DNA of 64,000 nucleotides, from positions 46,957 through 110,956 of the forward strand of contig JAFTSS010000017.1 of NCBI GenBank assembly GCA_017467185.1. The letters run 5' to 3'. The notes beneath the pieces are model-generated. The model was given only the letters and a program-made list of their open reading frames with translations. It was not told the DNA's origin and made no database searches. This stretch comes from Paludibacteraceae bacterium (GTDB lineage Bacteria; Bacteroidota; Bacteroidia; Bacteroidales; Paludibacteraceae). The position numbers and the translations under genes are program-made. Positions 7,602 through 17,167 of this stretch are shown here, one piece after another (the first letter of the stretch is position 1; each line of letters opens with the position of its first letter).

Positions 7602-10600
7602 TTACAATTTAATCAATTTTTCAGTATAAATATTTTCTTTCACTTTAACTTGTACAACATAATTACCAGAAGCGAAAGAAGAAACATTAACTGTATGTTG
7701 CAACACTGCATTAACGACTTTTTGATTTTTGCTTTCATAAACCAAAGCACCTGTAGCATCATAAATTGAAACATCTACAGCATTGACATCTACTAATTCA
7801 AATGTAATGTCTATATATGTATCTGCTGGATTTGGATAAACAGTGAATGTAACATTTTCATTTTGAGATTTCTCTTCGTCAAACTCAATGAGCATTGGAG
7901 CTTCAATTGTACCAACAACAGTATTTGCCTTATAAGGGATTGTCTGTTTTGCAGTCAAAATAGTTCCATTTTGTTTTTCAAGAACTAGAACTATCTCCTC
8001 GCCTACATCTTCGCCCGAAACAGAGATAAATTGCAATGTAGTGTTTCTTGAAACATCCACATTCACAGCCTTAGATTGTTCTAAACCACCAACAATCGCA
8101 TATAACACATCCCCACTTTCTATTTGATCTGAGAATGCAATGATACCCATATTTGTTGAATTTGGCATTGCAACTGCCGAAGGAGCATAACTTGTAGTTG
8201 TTGCAGTTGTAGGGTAAACAAGTTGCTTGTCGGTCGATGAAGTATTCAACAACATATAACCTACAGTAGGTTCCATAAATTCGAGTGAACCAATCCAATT
8301 ATTGCGACTATACATTGCAAATTTATCTATCGATTTGATAACATCACCCTCTTGTGGTTCGTAACCAGAAAGTGCAGTTTCTATAGGCAATAATTTATTT
8401 GGCAAATATGAAATATAATTCCACTCTTTTTTCTTAATAGTGATTGGATTGTTAGTTGGATCAATCACCACACCATTCATACTTAAGTGTTGTGGTTTTG
8501 TTGAATAAATCATATACATTTCTGAATTGTTCAAACTCCAATCTGCGTTTTGCCATTTTGCTTTATTTTCAGAATAATCAGCAAATTTATTCAAAGTCTT
8601 AATTTGATCACCATTACTCCAATCGCCATCCGACAAAGCTTGATTTATATCCGCTAGATCAGATGTTGCAAGATTGAAGCTAACCCAATTCCAGCCCTCG
8701 TTGAGAACAATATCTTGATAAACGATTGATTGACCATCAAAGATAATAGGTCTATCTGGAGTTCCTTCAATTGCATTGTTGCGGAAAACAATCTCTTTAG
8801 ATGGAGTTGCTTGATAAGTGATACTTGTACTAGCATCCCACATACGGAAAGTCAAAGCTTTACCCTGCGCCGCATTACTATAAATAGTCAACATTGTGTA
8901 CCACATATCTACATTTTCGTTATACTGACTTTGAGCTACTCCGACACATTCTGCACCATTAAATGCTGCAAGAATATCATTTTCGTCATCGCTAAAGATA
9001 TTGTTAAATCTCATTTGACCAAATACCGACATACTATATTTATAATCCGAAGGATTTACATCCCATTGTGGTTTATCGCCAACAACAGTAAGATTGATGT
9101 AAAGAGGTTCGTTTACGTTATCTTCATTTGTCAAATAAACCACTTCATTATAAGTACCTACGTTCAAATCTTCACGAACTGTAAAGGTAACATGATTAAC
9201 TGAAGCTGGGCCGATTTCATTACGTTGAGGGTCAACAGACAACCAAGTAGGAAGATTATTTATTTCATAATTTATAATAGATCCACCATTATTAATCACA
9301 TCAATTGTAAAGTCATACTCATCGTAAAGATTTTTACTATCTGTCCACTCATTTTGACTCCATTTAAGTTGATTACGATCGATATAGGCTGTCCAAATAA
9401 TAGGTGATATGATTTCATTCCCATTTTGGTCTAAAATACCATCTGCAACAAAAGTAACAATGGTTTTCTCAATTGACTCGCTTGGTTCGTCTAATGTAAT
9501 AATGAGAGCGTCATTATTTACAACATAATTAAACATCAATTCCGAAACAGGACCTTGATTCAAAATTGGAGCAGTCTCCATTGTTTCAATTACAGCACCC
9601 TCTACGGTTGCCAATGGTGCCGTTTGAGTTGGGTCTGTAGGTATCTTTTGGTCTTGCAAAGTATAATCTAACTCGGTTGACCCTTGCCATTCTTTATAAT
9701 ATTCAAATGGATAATAAGCAATCAAACCTATTTCATCTCCGTCAAGACGTTTGTTCATGTATTCTTCAACAACTGAAGCTGTTTTATAGAGATTCCAGAT
9801 ACGAATTTCATCGACAGCACCTTTGAAGAATTTATCAACAGTCACTAAAGTAGCCATATCAGTTTGATAACCTCTTGCACCGACATAAGTGAAAGCATTA
9901 GCTATACTACCGATATTATCAACTTCATAATATGATTTCAAAAGACCATCCACATAAATTTGAACACGACCTTGTGTACGTCCAGCAGTTACCGCAATGT
10001 GGTGCCAATCATTATCAGCATATTCACCATCAACCACCACCTCTTGTGAATTATTTGCAAAATAGAGAATACCTTTTGAATTAAACCCAATTTCAAATTT
10101 ATCGGCACTTCCGCCAAAATTATTGCCAAAGGCTTCTCCATTAGAAAGCATTACAGCATCCTTAGAATTTTCGGCAGCTTTGAACCAGAACTCAATAGTG
10201 AAATCCATATCAGAAGTAATAACCGCTGCACTTGTATTGAGTGCTAAATAACCAGTTTGACCATCGAACATTGTGCTATAACCCTCTGGTACCGACCATT
10301 CACAACCATATAGTGCCAAGTGAGACGAACGAGCATAATCTGTAGCAACTGAACCTTTTGCCTCATTCATCGGAGCATAAAGCATCAAACCAACTTCATT
10401 ACCCGATAATTTTGCCAAACTATTCAATTGCAATTCAGCATTTGAACGAACAACATCCCACACTCTAAGATTATGCAATTTACCTGCAAATCTATTTTCT
10501 GCATTTATGTCGCAGCCAACAACAATATTACCTACTCCTGAATATGTTCCAACATATTGCGCTGAGAGTATTTCATCGTAATTATAATAGAGCGACACAT

Positions 10601-13600
10601 TTCCCTCTTTAGTATAAACCATTGCCACATGCGCCCAGCTACCATAATCATATCTGAATGCTTTTGTAGATTTGGTTGTTTTACCATTTAGAGTAATTGT
10701 GAGGTGATTGTCAGATGTAATACCTAATGCTATATTGCTATTCACATTACCATGAGAGAATAGAGTTGCATCTTGTGCATCGGCATTAATCCACATTTCA
10801 ACAGTAAAATTCTTGGCCGTAAGATTACGTACCACATCAGTTGCTAAATAATCATCAGCACCGTCCAAAACTACCGAAACGCTATGATCGGTTGTAGAAC
10901 CATTACGGACACCTGTGATTTGGAAATTATTTTTAGTCAAATAACCTTCAGCAATAGGTTCATTAAAATTGAGACGGATTTCATCTTCGACAGAAAGAAT
11001 ACCATCAGCAGGTTGAGCTGCCCCAAAGAGACGTGGATTATACATATCTTTAATACCAGATGAGATTTCCGACATGTTATATACCAATTCATTTGCAATA
11101 TTACATACCGACACAGCGCGGAGATTATAGCGTTGGTCTGGAAGGTTATCCATAAACAAACGATAATTGATATTACCTCCATCTGACGATTTAATCATTT
11201 CTGCAGTCATACCATTTTGTAATGCTGCATTATAAAGTGCTGAATCATTGTAGAATGACATCAAAGTTTTGTATTGATCATCACTTTCAGATGCGGCTTT
11301 ATATTGCAATTCAATATGGTCAAAATCAGTATAATTCACATCAAAATTACCAATAACAACATTCATATAGTGCTGATTTAAACCATCAACCGTTGTTGTA
11401 TCCAATTTTGTATTATAAGTCCAATTATCACGAGGTTGAAGAATTTCAACATCAGTACATGACTTGATATAATGTACATGTATTATCAAAGTATCAGCAA
11501 TATCATCATAAAAATCCGTATTGTCCGAAGGTTGACATTGTGATTCAAGAACCAATTGCAAATTGTCATAATTCAACACTGCGCCCTTATAGACCTCAAT
11601 AGTTTTTGTAAGCACTTCACCAGAAGGAATAATCAAAGCTCGACCAGAACCAATAGGTGTTCCGTCCATATATATTTTCGCACCATTAGGATTAGAAGCG
11701 TCTAATATTTTAAGATTAGCCCAGATAGCCTCTTTAGCCTCTGATTCATTTGCCATATAGATTGTAAAACGAGCAGGTTCACCAGTTGGGATATTTTCAA
11801 TGAAATCTTTTTCAGCATAAATAACTGGATTTTCCATAGATACAGTTGCTTCGCTCAAAAGTGTACCTGGTTTATAGAACTGAGTAACTTCAGCATCTTC
11901 GTAAGGACAAGAAGTAACACCTCCGCGTGTACGGAATACAAATGAAGAATAATAATCTTTAGCAGCTAAATCATCTTCATCTACCATACCACCAGAAACA
12001 CCTGGATCATATTCATCATTGCTACTTTTCTCACGAAGCACATCTACAGTCAAATAGTCAGTCCCTTCTTCGGCAAGCACAAAACCTTTACTATGCGATT
12101 GTTCTACTGTAGATTCGAATTCACCACCTTGAGTAGTTGTAAGTTCTTCATCAATAATAGCACGGGCTTTAGCTGTGGCTGCCGTACCACCAGCTGTAGT
12201 TGTAACATGTACACCTATTGTTATTTCAAAAGAACTATTATGTGTTTTTGAGCCTGAATACGATTCGCTATACTCAACATTCGTACCAGCTTGCACAGAG
12301 TAATTTTGTAATAAATTAGCATTAACTTTTGCTTCTTCGTTATCGTATATAGCTTTTTCCCAGCCTTTAATTGATTGGTTCATAAACGAAATAGTATCAG
12401 GATAAACAACAACACCTTCCTTATTATCCAAACCCTTATTATAAATAATCATATAACTTGGACCATTAGTTATATCGTCAGGATTACCATGACTCTTATC
12501 GGTAATAGTAGCATCAGAATTTGATTTACCAAAGTCAGGATGTCCAGGTGCAAAATACGATAAATAGAATGTTGTATCTTGTGCATTAGCCATTGCTTGC
12601 AAAGCTTCGATATCCGATTCTGAGAAATCGCTATATTGCATCAAATATTGGTCACGCACCATTTGTAGATTAGGAATTAATACATCTAAAACATGACGTT
12701 GAGTATAAGCAAACATTGTTGAGAATGATTGTGCAATATTTGTTCCATCATTTTGTACAAGAACCCAATCACCATCACTACTTTCAGCTTTCAAAGGAGT
12801 TTTTAAGTCTTCTTCTACCCCATTATTCAAAGTATCGTATTGCGCCTTTGACATCAACGAAATATTGTTAGTTTGACCAAAGGTCAAGTTAGTAGCCGAA
12901 CCTACATATACGTCAGCATCAGCACCGACATATTCAGGCGAATCGCTTGTTTGGAAACGAGTTGTAAATGTAGTAGATGTTGCTTTTGTCTCTTTTCCAG
13001 TATAAGTTTCTTCATGCAAAGCTGTTATTGTTGTTGAAGTTTCTGTATCCACAGTTTTCGTACCTGTTCCACCACCAACACCAACCCATGTAATTTGTTG
13101 CATTGCAAAACCAAACTCAGCACCAGTATCTCCTGATTGAGAAACAGTACCAGAATATGTTGAAGATGTACTAACAGATGTTCCTTTTTCGAGATAAGCA
13201 TAACTATTAGAACCTGGAGGGTCGCGCAATACGGTGAGGATTTTGGTAGGACCTCCAGTAACAAAATTAGTACCAGTAGGATTACCACCTAATACATAAG
13301 CTTGCCCTGCTTCGAAATTATTAGTAGGAATCCAAGCGAACGAAGAAGTAGAACCATTGTCAGTTTCGATAGTTACACGAGCCGACATGTTTTTTATACC
13401 AGTTGCTAAATCTGGACCATCAACTTGGAATGTATAGTAGGCAATACCACTAACAGAGTCAACTTCCAAAGCTTCAGGATTAGTCTCTGTAGCCAAATTA
13501 TTTGTAAAATTGATTGATGCATCTTGAGTTGGCACTCTATCCACAATGGTATTTTCTCCATTATAGCGATAACCTTCGAATACCGAAATCTTAAATTTGT

Positions 13601-16600
13601 AGATGTTGCCTTGCTCAAATATTGGTTTACCAAATAGATATTGATTACCATTATAAACAGCAACAGTATCTGTTTTGCCCAACATATCACTAAGCACAAT
13701 TTCTTTTGCTCCGAAATAAGGTGATATTTCGTTTGTAATAGCATCTATCTGAACAATTTCGATTTCAGGAGAAACTCGATGAATAAATTTCTGACTAAAA
13801 TTGTAGCTAACCGAATCTTGAATAGTTTTATATTGCACATCTCCAGACCCCATAGCTACCGTATCAACCCACTCATTGACAGCATACTGATTAGCAAACA
13901 CCTGAGTAAGATTGATTTCGCTATTATCATCAGGTATTCCCGTGTGTCCCTGCACATTAACTTTTACATTGAATTTTTCAGGAATAAGATATGCCACAAA
14001 TTCACCTGTTTCATTATTTACTGAAATAGTAGCAGTTTCTTTACCATAAACAACTCGGTTGCTATCAACATTGAGTTTGTTGCGATTACTTAATTCATGC
14101 TTGAAATATTCAGTTTTCTCCGTAGAACTCATTTCATAACCCATACGTTGGTGCGTAAGTGTTATTGTAATATTATCAGCCAAGTTGTTTTTTGATAAAC
14201 CATGACCTACAGGATAAGCTTCTTGGATTGTACCACCAGCAACACGACCTACATATTTAACACGTGTAACGTCGATAATTTCGCGACCAGTTACTCTATC
14301 TTGATAGTTCAAATCGCGTAAATCGCTATCGCAAATACGACCATCATACAAGAAAGTATGTCCATCTTTCGCAGCTCTAACTTCGTGCGTACCAACTGGA
14401 ACTTGAATACTAAATTCGCCATTTGCATTGGTTGTAACAATTTGATTTTTATTATCTAACACCTGAATGCCATCAATCAAGAAATGCACTCCTTGTACTG
14501 GATATGTACCACCCTCATAAGTTACAGTACCAGTTACCTCAAATGATGAGACATCGGTGAAATTAACAGTATGTTCTTGAGCTCCATTACTGATATAACG
14601 ATCTTCGCGTTGTGGAGAGAATTGGTGGATACCTTTTTTAGGTACGATAGTATAAGCAGTACCACTACCAACATAAGGTATCGCACGGATAGTATAACTA
14701 CCACTTGTATTGGTATATGCTCTATAACCGAGTTGTGCATTAGTTGGAATAACATCACTCAACTCTACATTTATCATCTTACCATGTTTTTCATTATACT
14801 CATAGGTTGATGATAAATATGATAGGTCATAAAATTCAGTATCCACTACATAATTAAATGAATAATAAGCAACTAATCCTCTTTCATCACCTACGATATA
14901 TCTATTGTAATCAGCCGAAATTTCGGTTGCCATAAGAGCACGATTCCAAAAACGAACCTCATCTATATAACCAACAAACGAACTTCCACCAAATTGTAAA
15001 TCATTACCATTAGCTGTCATAGAAATTGTTTGTTTCATTTCTTTTACCAATTCTCCGTTAACATAAATAAAGAGAGCATCGGCTGTTTTTTGAGCTGTAA
15101 TATGTATAAATTCAGAAACATTTGCATAACTATCAGTTGTTTCCACTCTATTACCTTCTACTGTAAAATAAATATTACCCGCATTAGTAAACCCAATTTC
15201 ATACATATCCGCTTTACGGATAACAGAGCCATATTGTTTATCGTGTTTTACCCACGCTTGAATTGTAAATTCATTAGCCTGATTTAGAGCGTCAAAATTA
15301 TTAACAATCGCAGAAGCTGTAGTACCATTAAAGAACAAACTCTTACCCATTGCTTGTACATCACTTTCGAGATAAACTTCAACAGAGTCTTCAGCTTGAC
15401 CATTTTCAAAAGTTACACGACCATAAATATCGCCTGTTGGAGTACGGAAACCAACAGCATATACTGGATTAGATTGGATTATAGAATCTGAACATTGAAG
15501 CGAACCTTCGATTTTATAATCATATACTTTGCCAGGCTCAGCTGTATCATCATAATCTTTGTATGTTGTCAACACAGAAGTGCCATCGACAGTTTTTACA
15601 ACTTTATAATTACTATCTGGCGTACCATGTATTTTACGGAAAATAGAAAATTTATCATAAGTACCAGTCGTTTCCCAATCTAACTCTACTCGATCAGAAA
15701 AATAACCTTTCGATGCATTGGCACTCAACAAATAACCCATTTTTGTTGGCGTAAAAGCTTCTGTTGAATATGGTTTAGTTATAAACGATTTATTGCCAGG
15801 TTCTACGTAAACTTTATATGAATAGGTGTTACATTGTTGCACTGCTCTATCATAATACACACAACTTTTTATATCGTTATACGACAAACCACTAATCTCT
15901 TGAGACGTTCCCGCAGTATGATTTTCACGAACAATAACAAATCGAGAATCTTTACTCCAAATATTACCTATACCATTATGCTCCCATGTTACTTTAATCG
16001 TATCACTATCGCCCGAAAACAATTCGGCTTTAGCAGAAGTTATTTCTACGTGTTTAATGTCTGTTTTAACAAAACAATCCTTTCCAAAATTCCAACCCCA
16101 ACCATTAACATTAGCTATAGTAGAACGGGTAATACGATAGTACAAGTGAGAAGGATACAAATCTTGCTCTACCAAATCATCAACATACGATGTTGTCGAT
16201 GATGCCAATGTACTTGTAATCGTCACAGGGTCAACAAAAGCATCGTTATCAGCACGTTCAATCACAAAGAAGTCAGATTTACCACTACCAGTCTGTAAAT
16301 TCCATGACAAATTCACCTTACCATCTGACGAATAATTTGCATTAAAATTTTCTATATTTTGCAAGCCCTCTACAGTATGTATAAACTCCACTGTTTTAGT
16401 TACCTTTTCACTAAAATTTAATGTTATATAAATCTTTTTATCGTAGGTTGATGCACTCAATTCTTCTTCTTTAGTTATACTCGCTGATATAAATTCCTTA
16501 CCATCCCAGAACATATTAACTGGAATTGAGCCTCTTTTATAATTGACAGTTACATCAATTTTATTAAGACCACCAAAAGCATGCGATGCAGAAAAGTCTC

Positions 16601-17159
16601 CAGATTCAATATTTGGTAAAGTTGCACCATCTTTTGTAGCACTACGCCAATAATGACCTTCGCCATCATTATCCTGTTCAATTTCAAAATTAAAATAAAA
16701 TGAAATCTTTTTTCCTAAAGCATTTTCAGGCGGATAGTAATAGAATGTAGCTTTTGCCGCAGTTCCATCATTAACATTTTGAGAAAATTGACCCTCAGTT
16801 AAAAAATAACCATCTACAGCAACATAACCATCCTCTTTATTGCCAGGAGCATTAAAAAACTTAAGCCACTCTTCATCAGTATCACCATGCATATTCATGA
16901 CAGTAACATCTTTATAACCATCAATTTTAGCTTGAATAATAGAACCACTACGCAAAGAAACGTCTTTCGAACTGTTCGTTGGATTATAATAATATACAAA
17001 TGTTATTTTAAAACGACCTTCTTCTGGTTCATATACAACTTCAGCACCATTGGCAGGACTAATTATTTGCGTATAAGTGTCATTTGTGCCAGCATTTACA
17101 AACAAGCAACTAAATAACACAGCAAATATCAAACTCAATAATTTATGTGTATGTTTCAT
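7602..17159 (-). CDS. Giant T9SS surface protein with LamG domains (3185 aa)
   Basis: Signal peptide at residues 1-~24. Approximate order: beta-rich N-terminus; fibronectin-III-like segments (~260-580); LamG-like jelly roll (~605-766, ...LFFNGTT...EFTIQAWVK...YIDEVRFWNRAL); carboxypeptidase-regulatory-like fold (~870-935); a conserved block ILRDPPGSNSYAYLEKG (~1310-1330) leading into a Ser/Thr-rich stretch; RGGVTSCPYEDAEVT (~1745-1760); two more LamG domains (~2093-2256 and ~2293-2481); the AFNGAECVGVA module (~2700-2790); two GWNW-type repeats (~2820 and ~2905); type A T9SS sorting domain (~3100-3185, VYPNPADTYIDI...GNYVVQV). It is predicted to be exported by T9SS and attached to the cell surface. 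No enzyme motif was recognised. LamG domains suggest glycan or protein binding. It lies third in the operon, 8 bp after the gene before it. Confidence 0.9.
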   Translation of the reverse strand: MKHTHKLLSLIFAVLFSCLFVNAGTNDTYTQIISPANGAEVVYEPEEGRFKITFVYYYNPTNSSKDVSLRSGSIIQAKIDGYKDVTVMNMHGDTDEEWLKFFNAPGNKEDGYVAVDGYFLTEGQFSQNVNDGTAAKATFYYYPPENALGKKISFYFNFEIEQDNDGEGHYWRSATKDGATLPNIESGDFSASHAFGGLNKIDVTVNYKRGSIPVNMFWDGKEFISASITKEEELSASTYDKKIYITLNFSEKVTKTVEFIHTVEGLQNIENFNANYSSDGKVNLSWNLQTGSGKSDFFVIERADNDAFVDPVTITSTLASSTTSYVDDLVEQDLYPSHLYYRITRSTIANVNGWGWNFGKDCFVKTDIKHVEITSAKAELFSGDSDTIKVTWEHNGIGNIWSKDSRFVIVRENHTAGTSQEISGLSYNDIKSCVYYDRAVQQCNTYSYKVYVEPGNKSFITKPYSTEAFTPTKMGYLLSANASKGYFSDRVELDWETTGTYDKFSIFRKIHGTPDSNYKVVKTVDGTSVLTTYKDYDDTAEPGKVYDYKIEGSLQCSDSIIQSNPVYAVGFRTPTGDIYGRVTFENGQAEDSVEVYLESDVQAMGKSLFFNGTTASAIVNNFDALNQANEFTIQAWVKHDKQYGSVIRKADMYEIGFTNAGNIYFTVEGNRVETTDSYANVSEFIHITAQKTADALFIYVNGELVKEMKQTISMTANGNDLQFGGSSFVGYIDEVRFWNRALMATEISADYNRYIVGDERGLVAYYSFNYVVDTEFYDLSYLSSTYEYNEKHGKMINVELSDVIPTNAQLGYRAYTNTSGSYTIRAIPYVGSGTAYTIVPKKGIHQFSPQREDRYISNGAQEHTVNFTDVSSFEVTGTVTYEGGTYPVQGVHFLIDGIQVLDNKNQIVTTNANGEFSIQVPVGTHEVRAAKDGHTFLYDGRICDSDLRDLNYQDRVTGREIIDVTRVKYVGRVAGGTIQEAYPVGHGLSKNNLADNITITLTHQRMGYEMSSTEKTEYFKHELSNRNKLNVDSNRVVYGKETATISVNNETGEFVAYLIPEKFNVKVNVQGHTGIPDDNSEINLTQVFANQYAVNEWVDTVAMGSGDVQYKTIQDSVSYNFSQKFIHRVSPEIEIVQIDAITNEISPYFGAKEIVLSDMLGKTDTVAVYNGNQYLFGKPIFEQGNIYKFKISVFEGYRYNGENTIVDRVPTQDASINFTNNLATETNPEALEVDSVSGIAYYTFQVDGPDLATGIKNMSARVTIETDNGSTSSFAWIPTNNFEAGQAYVLGGNPTGTNFVTGGPTKILTVLRDPPGSNSYAYLEKGTSVSTSSTYSGTVSQSGDTGAEFGFAMQQITWVGVGGGTGTKTVDTETSTTITALHEETYTGKETKATSTTFTTRFQTSDSPEYVGADADVYVGSATNLTFGQTNNISLMSKAQYDTLNNGVEEDLKTPLKAESSDGDWVLVQNDGTNIAQSFSTMFAYTQRHVLDVLIPNLQMVRDQYLMQYSDFSESDIEALQAMANAQDTTFYLSYFAPGHPDFGKSNSDATITDKSHGNPDDITNGPSYMIIYNKGLDNKEGVVVYPDTISFMNQSIKGWEKAIYDNEEAKVNANLLQNYSVQAGTNVEYSESYSGSKTHNSSFEITIGVHVTTTAGGTAATAKARAIIDEELTTTQGGEFESTVEQSHSKGFVLAEEGTDYLTVDVLREKSSNDEYDPGVSGGMVDEDDLAAKDYYSSFVFRTRGGVTSCPYEDAEVTQFYKPGTLLSEATVSMENPVIYAEKDFIENIPTGEPARFTIYMANESEAKEAIWANLKILDASNPNGAKIYMDGTPIGSGRALIIPSGEVLTKTIEVYKGAVLNYDNLQLVLESQCQPSDNTDFYDDIADTLIIHVHYIKSCTDVEILQPRDNWTYNTKLDTTTVDGLNQHYMNVVIGNFDVNYTDFDHIELQYKAASESDDQYKTLMSFYNDSALYNAALQNGMTAEMIKSSDGGNINYRLFMDNLPDQRYNLRAVSVCNIANELVYNMSEISSGIKDMYNPRLFGAAQPADGILSVEDEIRLNFNEPIAEGYLTKNNFQITGVRNGSTTDHSVSVVLDGADDYLATDVVRNLTAKNFTVEMWINADAQDATLFSHGNVNSNIALGITSDNHLTITLNGKTTKSTKAFRYDYGSWAHVAMVYTKEGNVSLYYNYDEILSAQYVGTYSGVGNIVVGCDINAENRFAGKLHNLRVWDVVRSNAELQLNSLAKLSGNEVGLMLYAPMNEAKGSVATDYARSSHLALYGCEWSVPEGYSTMFDGQTGYLALNTSAAVITSDMDFTIEFWFKAAENSKDAVMLSNGEAFGNNFGGSADKFEIGFNSKGILYFANNSQEVVVDGEYADNDWHHIAVTAGRTQGRVQIYVDGLLKSYYEVDNIGSIANAFTYVGARGYQTDMATLVTVDKFFKGAVDEIRIWNLYKTASVVEEYMNKRLDGDEIGLIAYYPFEYYKEWQGSTELDYTLQDQKIPTDPTQTAPLATVEGAVIETMETAPILNQGPVSELMFNYVVNNDALIITLDEPSESIEKTIVTFVADGILDQNGNEIISPIIWTAYIDRNQLKWSQNEWTDSKNLYDEYDFTIDVINNGGSIINYEINNLPTWLSVDPQRNEIGPASVNHVTFTVREDLNVGTYNEVVYLTNEDNVNEPLYINLTVVGDKPQWDVNPSDYKYSMSVFGQMRFNNIFSDDENDILAAFNGAECVGVAQSQYNENVDMWYTMLTIYSNAAQGKALTFRMWDASTSITYQATPSKEIVFRNNAIEGTPDRPIIFDGQSIVYQDIVLNEGWNWVSFNLATSDLADINQALSDGDWSNGDQIKTLNKFADYSENKAKWQNADWSLNNSEMYMIYSTKPQHLSMNGVVIDPTNNPITIKKKEWNYISYLPNKLLPIETALSGYEPQEGDVIKSIDKFAMYSRNNWIGSLEFMEPTVGYMLLNTSSTDKQLVYPTTATTTSYAPSAVAMPNSTNMGIIAFSDQIESGDVLYAIVGGLEQSKAVNVDVSRNTTLQFISVSGEDVGEEIVLVLEKQNGTILTAKQTIPYKANTVVGTIEAPMLIEFDEEKSQNENVTFTVYPNPADTYIDITFELVDVNAVDVSIYDATGALVYESKNQKVVNAVLQHTVNVSSFASGNYVVQVKVKENIYTEKLIKL

Positions 17160-17167
17160 AATATTAA

